A stretch of DNA of 64,000 bases. Source: JAWRCU01 sp033542235. GTDB taxonomy: Bacteria; Pseudomonadota; Alphaproteobacteria; Rhizobiales; Rhizobiaceae. The stretch lies in NCBI RefSeq assembly GCF_033542235.1, contig NZ_JAWRCU010000001.1, forward strand, positions 1-64,000. The letters are read 5' to 3'. Shown piece after piece: positions 8,057 through 16,423 of this stretch. The notes under the pieces are model-generated. The model ran no database searches and was not told the DNA's origin. It saw only the letters and a program-made list of their open reading frames with translations. A program made the translations under genes and the position numbers. The stretch's first letter is position 1, and each line of letters opens with the position of its first letter.

Positions 8057-9250
8057 ATGAGCACTGTCCTTATCCTTGGCGCAGGCATGGTCGGGGTGTC
8101 CACCGCGTTGGCCCTTCGCGCGGACGGACACGACGTCGTGCTGATCGATCGCAGAGAACCGGGCCGCGAGACGAGCTACGGCAACGCCGGCATCATCCAG
8201 GCCGAGGCCGTCGAGCCATATGCCCTGCCGCGGGATATTCCGAGCCTTGTCCGCATCGCGCTAGGACGCGGCAACGATGTGCGCTATCAGCTCGCCGCGC
8301 TGCCTGGTCAGGCGCAGGCGCTGTGGGGCTACTTCCGCGCTTCGCGCCGCGACCGTCACCGCGCAATCTCGGCGGCTTATGCGCCGATGATCCGCCGCTC
8401 AACCACCGATCATCAGGCGCTGATCGCGGAAGCCGGGGCCGAACGATTGATCCGCCGCGATGGGTTCTATCAGATATATCGCAGCGCCGCCGCTCTCGAC
8501 GCCTCTAGCCGGGAGGTCGAGCGGCTTGCCACTACCTACGGCGTAGGGGCAGAGACTCTGGACGCCCGTCAATTGGAGCGCAGGGAGCCCGCGCTCCGGC
8601 CCGGCCTTGCGGGTGCCGTGCGCTGGGCGGATCCCTGGACCTGCCGCGACCCCGGCGGCCTGGTGACCGCCTATGCCGAGCTGTTCCAAAGGCGCGGGGG
8701 CCGCTGCGAAGTCGGCGATGCGACGACGCTGCAACCTGCAGGTGCGGGTTGGTCGGTATCGACGCAGTCCGGCCGAATAGAAGCCGAACATGCGGTGATC
8801 GCGCTCGGCCCCTGGTCGCCCGATCTTCTGCGCCGTTTTGGCTACCGTTTCCCGATGGTCTACAAACGAGGCTACCATCGGCATTTCGCAAACACCGGCG
8901 GCCTTGCGATCACCCTGCACGATCCCGACTACGGCATGGTCGTGTCGCCTATGGAGGCTGGTGTGCGCGTGGCGACCGGGGCCGAGCTTGCGCGGCGCGA
9001 TGCGCCGGCAACTCCGCGGCAGCTGGACCGGGCGGCCGCCATGGCACGGCAGCTCACCGAGCTTGGCGATCCGGTTGAAGCGGAAGCGTGGATGGGGCGT
9101 CGGCCCTGCCTTCCCGGCATGTTGCCCTTCGTCGGCTTGCTACCGAGGCACCGCACGCTGTGGGGCAATTTCGGCCACGGGCATCAAGGCTTCACACTAG
9201 GCCCGACCACCGGGCGGCTGCTCGCGGATCGGATGGCGGGTAAACCCTGA
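8057..9250 (+). CDS. FAD-dependent oxidoreductase, D-amino acid dehydrogenase-like (DadA family)
   Basis: A 397-residue DAO-family flavoprotein. The N-terminal dinucleotide-binding motif is VLILGAGMVGVSTALAL, followed by RREPGRETSYGNAGIIQ, the pattern of DadA-type dehydrogenases. The C-terminal FAD-contact segment WGNFGHGHQGFTLGPTTGRL is also typical. The start at 8057 is chosen because the Rossmann fold begins at residue 3; the upstream open frame has no homology signal. The expected reaction is oxidation of a D-amino acid (or related amine) to a keto acid and ammonia at the membrane. The neighbouring peptide importer and D-aminopeptidase genes strengthen a D-amino-acid role. The substrate is unproven. 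Confidence 0.85.
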   Translation: MSTVLILGAGMVGVSTALALRADGHDVVLIDRREPGRETSYGNAGIIQAEAVEPYALPRDIPSLVRIALGRGNDVRYQLAALPGQAQALWGYFRASRRDRHRAISAAYAPMIRRSTTDHQALIAEAGAERLIRRDGFYQIYRSAAALDASSREVERLATTYGVGAETLDARQLERREPALRPGLAGAVRWADPWTCRDPGGLVTAYAELFQRRGGRCEVGDATTLQPAGAGWSVSTQSGRIEAEHAVIALGPWSPDLLRRFGYRFPMVYKRGYHRHFANTGGLAITLHDPDYGMVVSPMEAGVRVATGAELARRDAPATPRQLDRAAAMARQLTELGDPVEAEAWMGRRPCLPGMLPFVGLLPRHRTLWGNFGHGHQGFTLGPTTGRLLADRMAGKP

Positions 9251-9316
9251 GGTCGGGATTAAGCGCCGCAGCCGGGTGCCAGCACCGAGAGACTGAATCC
9301 CCATTGAACTCGCAGA

Positions 9317-10270
9317 TCAGGGCAGCGCGGTCTGCCGGACGAAATGCGTGGGCGAGACGGTGTTCATCGGCAGGCGTACCGGGACGAAATCCGGGCTACG
9401 CACGGCACTGGGGATTTCATCCGACATCGGCTCGCGGCCGACGGGCCGCTTTGCGGGATCAGCGACCGGAACCGTCGAGAGCAGCTTGCGAGTATAGGGA
9501 TGCTGCGGGTTGCCGAACACCGAATGCCGGTCCCCCATTTCGACGATTTCTCCCAGATACATTACGGCTACGCGATGTGCCATGCGTTCGACCACGGCCA
9601 TGTCATGGCTGATGAACAGGATCGCAATTCCCATGTCGCGCTGCAGATCCATCAACAGATTGATGACTTGCGCCTGGATCGTCACGTCCAATGAAGCAAC
9701 AGCTTCATCAGCAATGATGAGGCGCGGGTCGAGCGCCAGCGCTCGGGCAATGCATATCCGCTGACGCTGGCCACCGGAAAAGGCGTGCGGATAACGTTCG
9801 AGATATTCAGCCGGCAGGTCCACCTTTGCCAGCAAGTCGGCTGCTCGCTTCCGGAGCTGCGCGCGCGAGCCGACATGGTGCACCCGCATGGGATCCGTCA
9901 GAGCCTGCGCAACCGTCATGCGCGGGTTGAGCGAAGAGAACGGATCCTGGAAGACCATCTGCACTTCGCGCCGGAACTTTGCGAGAGTCTTGCGCGACGC
10001 ACCGATCATCTCGTTGCCGTCGTAGCGGATTGAGCCCGATTGCGGCTTGTCGAGTTGCATGATGCTGCGCGCGACCGTCGATTTGCCGCAGCCGGATTCG
10101 CCAACCAGCGCCAGCGTTTCACCCGGAAATATCTCGAACGATACATTCTCCACCGCATGCACACGCCCGGCGACGCGGCCGAACACTCCGCCTTTCAGTT
10201 CGAACCGGGTGACGAGGTCGCGAACCTCGACCAGGGGCTTCGTGTCCGCCAGTCGCTTGCTTCCGGTCAT
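9317..10270 (-). CDS. Dipeptide/oligopeptide ABC transporter ATP-binding protein (DppF-like)
   Basis: A 317-residue ATPase with Walker A GESGCGKST near residue 58, Q-loop MVFQDPFSSLNP, signature FSGGQRQRI and Walker B LIIADEAVASLD. The Dpp/Opp C-terminal segment PQHPYTRKLLSTVP is present. Walker B reads ADEAVASLD where DEP is usual, a common DppF variant. Its ATG overlaps the dppD-like stop by four bases. It should energise the binding protein and permeases encoded divergently at 12502-16403. Confidence 0.92.
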   Translation of the reverse strand: MTGSKRLADTKPLVEVRDLVTRFELKGGVFGRVAGRVHAVENVSFEIFPGETLALVGESGCGKSTVARSIMQLDKPQSGSIRYDGNEMIGASRKTLAKFRREVQMVFQDPFSSLNPRMTVAQALTDPMRVHHVGSRAQLRKRAADLLAKVDLPAEYLERYPHAFSGGQRQRICIARALALDPRLIIADEAVASLDVTIQAQVINLLMDLQRDMGIAILFISHDMAVVERMAHRVAVMYLGEIVEMGDRHSVFGNPQHPYTRKLLSTVPVADPAKRPVGREPMSDEIPSAVRSPDFVPVRLPMNTVSPTHFVRQTALP

Positions 10271-11196
10271 TGTTGGGCGGCCTCCGGCATCGCAGTTTCT
10301 GCATCGTAGACGACGAGCGGGAATTTTTCCGGCGAGTCTCTGCCGGCCATGCTGCCGAGCCGTGGCACTGCGGAGATCAGGGCCCTAGTGTAGCCGTGCC
10401 TCGGCTCGTCGAAAATCTGATTCACGGGACCGGTTTCGACGATTTCTCCCTTGAGCATCACGCAGACACGATCCGCGACCTCGGCGACCACCCCCATGTC
10501 ATGAGTGATGAACAGAACCGACATGCCGATTTCTTTCTGCAGCGCCCGCACAAGGTCCAGGATCTGAGCCTGAATGGTGACATCGAGCGCAGTGGTCGGC
10601 TCATCAAGGATCATCAGCGACGGCCTGCAAGCCAGCGCCATTGCGATCATCACGCGCTGGCGCATGCCACCGGAGAGCTGATGCGCATATTGATCGAGCC
10701 GCCGCTCGGCGTTCGGGACGCGGACGAGCTTCAACACGTTCATGGCAATGTCGCGGGCTTCGCGGGGAGACTTGCCCTGGTGCCGGATCACCGCTTCGGC
10801 AATCTGGTCCCCTACCGTGAAGACCGGATTGAGGCTCGACATCGGATCCTGAAAGACGATGGAGAATTCGAAGCCGCGAAGGGCCTCCACCCGCTTTTCC
10901 GGAAGTTTGATCAGGTCGGTGACCGCGCCGTTCTTGAGGCGCATCAGAATTCGCCCACCCGTTATCCTGGCGCCGTCATATTCGGTAAGCCGCATGACCG
11001 TCATCGCCGTCACCGATTTGCCCGAGCCCGACTCGCCGACAAGCGCCAGCGTTTCGCCCCGCCTGATCTGGAAGGAGACGCCGCGAACCGCGCGGATTGG
11101 TTTTGCCGCTTCGCTCGCGAAGCTGACTTCGAGATTCTCGACGGACAGGATCACATCGGCAGGGAGGTCGAGCACACTGGCGCCTACAGCGGTCAA
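10267..11196 (-). CDS. Dipeptide/oligopeptide ABC transporter ATP-binding protein (DppD-like)
   Basis: Walker A is GESGSGKSV, the signature is LSGGMRQRV and Walker B LMILDEPTTALD, with a C-terminal Dpp/Opp tail. I place the start at a TTG (11194-11196) giving 309 residues. GAGGGAG lies six bases upstream of it and the conserved domain begins about 15 residues later; frames further upstream add residues without homology. It pairs with the DppF-like ATPase to make the usual heterodimer. Both genes are transcribed in the direction of the LysR gene at 12381, so the three may form one transcript. Confidence 0.9.
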   Translation of the reverse strand: MTAVGASVLDLPADVILSVENLEVSFASEAAKPIRAVRGVSFQIRRGETLALVGESGSGKSVTAMTVMRLTEYDGARITGGRILMRLKNGAVTDLIKLPEKRVEALRGFEFSIVFQDPMSSLNPVFTVGDQIAEAVIRHQGKSPREARDIAMNVLKLVRVPNAERRLDQYAHQLSGGMRQRVMIAMALACRPSLMILDEPTTALDVTIQAQILDLVRALQKEIGMSVLFITHDMGVVAEVADRVCVMLKGEIVETGPVNQIFDEPRHGYTRALISAVPRLGSMAGRDSPEKFPLVVYDAETAMPEAAQQ

Positions 11197-11427
11197 AACG
11201 AACTCCCTCTGCGCAAGGATTGATCGGGTGACATCGAACGCAATGAGCCGGCAAGCTGTCAATAGCGTGCATCTGGTCAAAGCTGACAGCAGCCGCACGG
11301 TTCGGCTGCGATTGCCGCCCCCGCCTCAGCGTAAGCCCGAGAAACCGCCGCTATGAAGGATCGGCAGCGGCGTTATGCGAATCCTGCATCGCCATCTTCC
11401 TTTTTGCATGGGGTGGCTGGCGATATG

Positions 11428-12381
11428 TCAGCGCATGGTCAGCGTCGAATCGACCATGCCGCGTCCGCGAATGTGTTCGGCTCTCTGGCAAAGATATTTC
11501 CACAGCGCCTCGCCCTCGCGGTTGCGCGTGCCCAGCCGCCGGAAGATCCTGATCTCAATTTCCAGAGACATTTGCTGTCCCCCTATCTGGACAAGTTCGC
11601 CTTGCGCGATCGACTTCTGGACACAGATTTGCGGCAGCCACGCCACCCCCCGTCCGGCGACCGCCATCTGTTTGAGGCCTTCCGCGAGCGACGACTGGAA
11701 GACGGTGTTGAGATTGAGCGGACGCCGCCCGCGCGACTGGATGAGTGAGATCAGCTTGCCCAGATAGCCGTCATTCCAGGAGTACGACAAATAGGGGATT
11801 CTTGTGCCTTCCGGCACGTCGATATCGAAGAGCGGACGACCTTCCGGACCGGCGCCCGACACCAGAACAAGCCGATCCTTGCCGATCTGCAGGGATTCGA
11901 ACGGGCCTGCTTCCAGCACCGGTGGCCCATCCGGATGGTCATAGGTGATCGCGAAGTCGCATTTACCCGAGGAAAGATGCTCCACGCATTCGAGGAAATC
12001 GGCCGTGTGCATGCTGCTGCGGACGGGCGCGTTGGGCATGTCCGGGCTGCTGATCCATATGGGGAAGAAGTAGATCGCCAGTGTGTGCAAGGCGGCGAAA
12101 GTAAGCGGCCGAGACGTCTCGCCGGCCGAGTTTCGGCAGTCGGTCCTCAGGCGATACATGTCGCGGACCATTTCCTGGCAACGCCCAAAGAACATGTGCC
12201 CGGCAGCGGTAGGGTGGACCGGGTAAGTGCTGCGATCGATGAGGTCGGCGCCGACCCACGCCTCGAGCGATTTGATGCGCCGGCTGAATGCCGGTTGCGA
12301 GATGTTTCGCGATGCCGCCGCAGTCGAGAAGTTCCGCGTTGCGACGAGCTCCAGGAAATCCTCGAGCCAAGCCAGCTCCAT
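11428..12381 (-). CDS. LysR-family transcriptional regulator
   Basis: A 317-residue regulator. The N-terminal helix-turn-helix spans residues 1-60 (FSTAAASRNISQPAFSRRIK, then WVGADLIDRS) and a periplasmic-binding-protein-like effector domain fills the rest. It sits between the two halves of a peptide transporter: upstream and divergent is the binding protein gene (12502), downstream in the same direction are the two ATPase genes. A palindromic T-N11-A site at 12392-12406 lies just upstream of its start. It is likely the local activator of peptide uptake and catabolism. Confidence 0.92.
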   Translation of the reverse strand: MELAWLEDFLELVATRNFSTAAASRNISQPAFSRRIKSLEAWVGADLIDRSTYPVHPTAAGHMFFGRCQEMVRDMYRLRTDCRNSAGETSRPLTFAALHTLAIYFFPIWISSPDMPNAPVRSSMHTADFLECVEHLSSGKCDFAITYDHPDGPPVLEAGPFESLQIGKDRLVLVSGAGPEGRPLFDIDVPEGTRIPYLSYSWNDGYLGKLISLIQSRGRRPLNLNTVFQSSLAEGLKQMAVAGRGVAWLPQICVQKSIAQGELVQIGGQQMSLEIEIRIFRRLGTRNREGEALWKYLCQRAEHIRGRGMVDSTLTMR

Positions 12382-12391
12382 TCGTCACCTC

Positions 12392-12406
12392 ATGCATCCC
12401 CTGCAT
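12392..12406. promoter_or_regulatory. Candidate LysR box (T-N11-A)
   Basis: ATGCATCCCCTGCAT is a perfect inverted repeat (ATGCA and TGCAT around TCCCC) and fits the T-N11-A rule for LysR-type binding sites. It lies 11 bases upstream of the lysR start and 96 bases before the divergent binding protein gene, the usual position for autoregulation plus activation. Confidence 0.55.
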
Positions 12407-12501
12407 AACCGATCCTATCTACGCATTGGACGCCGAGGCAAGCATCCCCCTAGCTTTCGAGACAAGAAGAAGATCGAGCATGTAACTGCAGGGGAATATT
12501 A

Positions 12502-14427
12502 ATGAAACGTACATTAGCATTGGCCCTATGCATGGGCCTTGGCCTGGCGATCATGCCTGCCACCGCCGAAACAAAGAACCCGGGAACATTCGTGTTTCTG
12601 TGGACCGATGACGTCCTATCATTCGATCCCGCCTATATCGCGAATACTCCGAGCAGCTACGGGGTGCTCAACGTCTACAGCCGCCTTCTGAACTACAACG
12701 GCTCCGAGATCTCGCAGTTCGTGCCCGCCATCTCCACCGAGGTTCCGAGCCTCGAGAACGGGCTGATCAAGCAGGATAGCGACGGATCGATCAGCTACAC
12801 GTTTCCGATCCGCAAGGGCGTCCACGCCCACAAGGTCGGCATCAAGGGAGACGACGGCAAGATCAAGTGGGAGTATTACGACGGCCTGACAGACGAACAG
12901 AAGGCCAAGATCGAACCCGGCTACGGCGAGATCACTCCTGAGGACGTGCGTTATTCCCTGTTGCGCGCGATCCTCATGGGACAATCCTGGATGTCGAACG
13001 CGATCACCGAGGTGGTGACGGGAAGCAAGTACACCGACATCGCCAAATGGGCCGAAACGGAAGGCAACGTAAAGAGCATCAACGACGCCAGCCCCGAGAC
13101 GCTGCGCAAGGTCTATGACGAGCTCGCATCGCAGATCACCGTCGACGGCGACAAGGTGACCCTGAAACTGCCCAAATCCTTCCCGGCCACGCTTGGCGTT
13201 CTGGCGTTGCCTTTCGGGGCATCGATCGTCGACAAGGAGTGGGTTGCCTCGGTCGGTGGATGGGATGGCGACGGCGACACATGGAAGAAATACTATCGTC
13301 CCGAGCTCGGTGACGATCCGCTTTTCGCGCAGGAGAACGGCACGGGTCCTTTCATGCTCGAAGAATGGGACCGCACCGACCGCCGCATCACGCTCAAGCG
13401 TTTCGACAACTATTTCATGGGCCCGGCCTCGCTCGAGCGCGTCGTCATGCGCACCGTGCCGGAGTGGACCACGCGTCGTCTCCAGCTTCTGTCGGGCGAT
13501 GCCGATTTCGTCTGGGCGCCAGTCGAATTCCTCGACGAACTGAGCAAGACGGAAGGGGTGAAGGTCATTGACGGCCTGCCGAAGGTCTTCGGCCGCGGGC
13601 TCTACTTCGCCTGGCCGCTGGACGACGCAGACAACCCGGCAATCGGCAGCGGAAAATTGGACGGAAACGGCATCCCGCCCGACTTCTTCGCCGATATCGA
13701 CGTGCGCAAAGGCTTCAACTATGCGCAGAACTACGATGCCTTGATAAAGCAGGTCCTGCTCGGCAAGACCGTCCAGTCGCGCGGACCGACGGTGCGCGGC
13801 ATCATGGGCTATCGTCCCGACTCGCCGATCTATACCTATGATCCGAAGAAGGCCGCGGAGCATTTCAAGAAGGCGTTCGGAGGCAAGCTGTGGGATACCG
13901 GCTTCACCTTTACGGCCTATGTGCAGGAAGGCACGCCGCACGGCACCGCCGCGCTGTCCGCTCTCCAGCAGGGGCTGCAGCGCATCAACCCCAAATTCAA
14001 GATGAAGATCCAGTCCCTGCCCTGGGCGTCGATTTCTGACAAGCTGAACAATCGTGAAAAGCCTGCATCGCCACTGACCTACATGGGATGGGGACCGGAT
14101 TATTCCGATCCGGGTGGCCCGCTGGGCGCCGCGACCTACTACCTGTCTCCGACCGGCCTCGTCGGCGGGATGATGGGGCAAGGTTATCGCGACCTGATGG
14201 CCGAGAAGTTCAAGCCGTTGCTGGATGAGGCCTGGGCCTCGAGCGATCCAGCAGTGCGCGAGCCCATCTACGCCAAGCTGCAGGACATGTCCTACGAATA
14301 TGCAACCACCCAGTTCCTGTGGGAGGATTTCGGCTACATCGTCACCCGCAGCAACATCGACGGCTACGTCCACAACATGATCCTCTATGGCGCCTGGGAC
14401 TTTTACCCGATCAAGAAAGGCAACTGA
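12502..14427 (+). CDS. ABC transporter solute-binding protein, family 5 (peptide type)
   Basis: The 641-residue product is longer than E. coli DppA (about 535). It begins with a signal peptide (cleavage near residue 22, PATAE) and continues as a family 5 extracellular solute-binding fold. The ribosome binding site is GGGGAA before the ATG. It should capture peptides or similar oligomers in the periplasm for the two permeases encoded next. A short stem-loop (14446-14462) follows the gene. Family 5 proteins also bind opines, nickel and cellobiose, so the peptide ligand is inferred from the peptidase neighbours. Confidence 0.92.
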   Translation: MKRTLALALCMGLGLAIMPATAETKNPGTFVFLWTDDVLSFDPAYIANTPSSYGVLNVYSRLLNYNGSEISQFVPAISTEVPSLENGLIKQDSDGSISYTFPIRKGVHAHKVGIKGDDGKIKWEYYDGLTDEQKAKIEPGYGEITPEDVRYSLLRAILMGQSWMSNAITEVVTGSKYTDIAKWAETEGNVKSINDASPETLRKVYDELASQITVDGDKVTLKLPKSFPATLGVLALPFGASIVDKEWVASVGGWDGDGDTWKKYYRPELGDDPLFAQENGTGPFMLEEWDRTDRRITLKRFDNYFMGPASLERVVMRTVPEWTTRRLQLLSGDADFVWAPVEFLDELSKTEGVKVIDGLPKVFGRGLYFAWPLDDADNPAIGSGKLDGNGIPPDFFADIDVRKGFNYAQNYDALIKQVLLGKTVQSRGPTVRGIMGYRPDSPIYTYDPKKAAEHFKKAFGGKLWDTGFTFTAYVQEGTPHGTAALSALQQGLQRINPKFKMKIQSLPWASISDKLNNREKPASPLTYMGWGPDYSDPGGPLGAATYYLSPTGLVGGMMGQGYRDLMAEKFKPLLDEAWASSDPAVREPIYAKLQDMSYEYATTQFLWEDFGYIVTRSNIDGYVHNMILYGAWDFYPIKKGN

Positions 14428-14445
14428 GCGATCCATGGACTTGCC

Positions 14446-14462
14446 GGGCGGCATTGCCGCCC
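14446..14462 (+). other. Intercistronic stem-loop after binding-protein gene
   Basis: GGGCGGCATTGCCGCCC forms an eight-pair GC-rich hairpin between the binding protein gene and the first permease gene. It is not followed by T residues. Such elements commonly stabilise the upstream mRNA so that the binding protein is made in excess over the membrane subunits. Confidence 0.5.
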
Positions 14463-14496
14463 CGCTGACTTCACCTCCCATGCAGCAGGCCTGAAT

Positions 14497-15534
14497 GTGC
14501 TGAACTACGCCTTGCGGCGGTTGCTGATGCTGCCCGTCGTTCTCTTCGCCTTGTCGCTGATGCTTTTTGCGCTGCAAATGTCGCTGTCTCCGACGCAGCG
14601 CCTGGCCGCCTACGCACCATCACCCGACTTTCTGAAGGGTGGACAGGACAGCATTCGCAGGATGATCGAGCAGTATGGGCTGAACGATCCTTTCTACGTT
14701 CAGTACGGCCACTGGATCGGCAATATCCTGTCGGGCAACCTTGGATGGTCGGAGACGGCGCGCCAGCCGGTCGCGCACGCCCTCGCCTCGCTCCTGCCGG
14801 CGACGATGGAATTGGTGTTCCTGTCATTCATTCCGGGCTTCCTGCTCGCCGTCTACCTGGGCACCCGCGCAGGCATCCACGCCAATCGCTGGCCGGACCA
14901 TGTGGTCCGCATTTTCACCATCCTCGGTTGGTCCTTCCCGGTATATGTCTTCGGCCTGCTGATGCTGCTGGTCTTCTATTCAGCCCTCGACTGGTTCCCG
15001 CCGGGACGTCTCAGCCAGTGGGCGCAGGCCGCCGTCACTTCCCCCGGCTTCATCAGATACACCGGCGCGAACACGATCGATTCCCTGCTCAACGGCGATC
15101 TGTCGATCTTCGTGGACTCGCTGCGCCACCTTGCGGCTCCGGTGATAACGCTGACCTATGTCAATCTCGCCAACATGACGCGCGTGATGCGCACATCCAT
15201 GCTGGAGACGCTGCGTCAGGATTACGTGCGGACGGCTCGCGCCAAGGGCATGCCGAAGCGCGTGGTCGAACTGCGCCATGCCCGCCGCAATGCTCTTCTG
15301 CCGATAACGACGATCGCCGGAATGGAGCTGGCCACGATGATGGGAGGCGTCGTCATCACCGAAACGATTTTCGACTATGCGGGCCTCGGCCAATTTGCCG
15401 CAAAGTCTGCATCCAACCTGGACTTCCCGGCGGTGCTCGGCTTCGGCATGTACTTCGCAGTCGTGCTCGTGGTGCTCAATCTCATCGTCGACATGCTCTA
15501 TCCGCTCCTCGATCCGAGGGTGAAGACGCGATGA
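14497..15534 (+). CDS. ABC transporter permease (DppB-like)
   Basis: A 345-residue inner-membrane protein with about six membrane helices, the first at residues 9-29. The EAA loop that docks the ATPase reads DYVRTARAKGMPKRVV near residue 243. The start is a GTG. The C-terminus VDMLYPLLDPRVK is typical of DppB/OppB. Its stop overlaps the next permease start by four bases, so the pair is coupled. Confidence 0.92.
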   Translation: MLNYALRRLLMLPVVLFALSLMLFALQMSLSPTQRLAAYAPSPDFLKGGQDSIRRMIEQYGLNDPFYVQYGHWIGNILSGNLGWSETARQPVAHALASLLPATMELVFLSFIPGFLLAVYLGTRAGIHANRWPDHVVRIFTILGWSFPVYVFGLLMLLVFYSALDWFPPGRLSQWAQAAVTSPGFIRYTGANTIDSLLNGDLSIFVDSLRHLAAPVITLTYVNLANMTRVMRTSMLETLRQDYVRTARAKGMPKRVVELRHARRNALLPITTIAGMELATMMGGVVITETIFDYAGLGQFAAKSASNLDFPAVLGFGMYFAVVLVVLNLIVDMLYPLLDPRVKTR

Positions 15535-16403
15535 AGGTCATTCGATACTTGCGGCGCAATCCGATGTCCGTCATCGGGATCCTGCTGCTTCTGGCATTCG
15601 TGCTGGTTGCCATATTCGCGCCCGTCCTCGCGCCTCCCCAGGAATTTCAGATGTCGGCCTACGACACGCCGCGAGCGGGCTTCCTGGCCACCCCGCAACC
15701 GCCTTCGGCGGACGCCATATTCGGGACAACCGAAGGCCAGTACGACATCTACTATGCCGTCGTCTGGGGAACGCGCACCGCCTTCAAGATCGGACTTGGC
15801 GTCGTCGCGATTTCCGTGCTGATCGGCACGATAGTCGGATCGGTTGCGGCCTATTATGGCGGGCTGGTGGACGAGGTGCTCATGCGCATCGTCGACGTCT
15901 TCATGGCCGTGCCTTTCCTGATTGCGGCCATGGTGCTGACGGCGCTGCTCGGCAAGGGAATAGGCCCGATCACCGTTGCGCTGACAGCCTTTGGATGGAT
16001 GGCGTATGCCCGTGTCGTACGCAGCGAAATCCTGCGGATTCGCGAGATGGATTACGTGCATGCGGCAAGAAGCTACGGCGCGGGCGACCTTCGGCTGATC
16101 GTGCTGCATATCCTGCCCAACGCCTTCTTCCCCGTCCTGGTTCTGGCCACGATGGCAACCGGGTCGATGGTGCTCACCGCTTCCGCCCTGAGCTTTCTCG
16201 GCGTCGGCACCGAGGAAGGCTATGCCGATTGGGGGCAGTTCATCAATTATTCGCGTAACTGGATTGTCGGTCAGCCCGGCAATCCGTTCGAATACTGGTA
16301 CACGCTCGCCTTCCCGGGCGCAGCGATTTTCCTATTCGTGCTGGCGTGGAATCTCGTCGGCGACACTTTGCGCGACATCCTCGATCCGCGCCACACAAGC
16401 TGA
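15531..16403 (+). CDS. ABC transporter permease (DppC-like)
   Basis: This 290-residue protein has an N-terminal membrane helix (residues 14-34), a periplasmic loop and five further helices. Its EAA loop reads DYVHAARSYGAGDLRLIV near 168, and it ends NLVGDTLRDILDPR, a strong DppC/OppC signature. The ATG at 15531 overlaps the preceding stop. It completes the membrane pore of the peptide importer. The next gene, the serine hydrolase, starts 20 bases later. Confidence 0.92.
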   Translation: MKVIRYLRRNPMSVIGILLLLAFVLVAIFAPVLAPPQEFQMSAYDTPRAGFLATPQPPSADAIFGTTEGQYDIYYAVVWGTRTAFKIGLGVVAISVLIGTIVGSVAAYYGGLVDEVLMRIVDVFMAVPFLIAAMVLTALLGKGIGPITVALTAFGWMAYARVVRSEILRIREMDYVHAARSYGAGDLRLIVLHILPNAFFPVLVLATMATGSMVLTASALSFLGVGTEEGYADWGQFINYSRNWIVGQPGNPFEYWYTLAFPGAAIFLFVLAWNLVGDTLRDILDPRHTS

Positions 16404-16423
16404 ACCTCAAAGGGGGGATCGCC

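Noticed and set aside
12619..14577. Very long antisense frame opposite the peptide-binding protein
   Set aside because: A shadow of GC-rich codon bias; the plus-strand protein has a signal peptide and family features.
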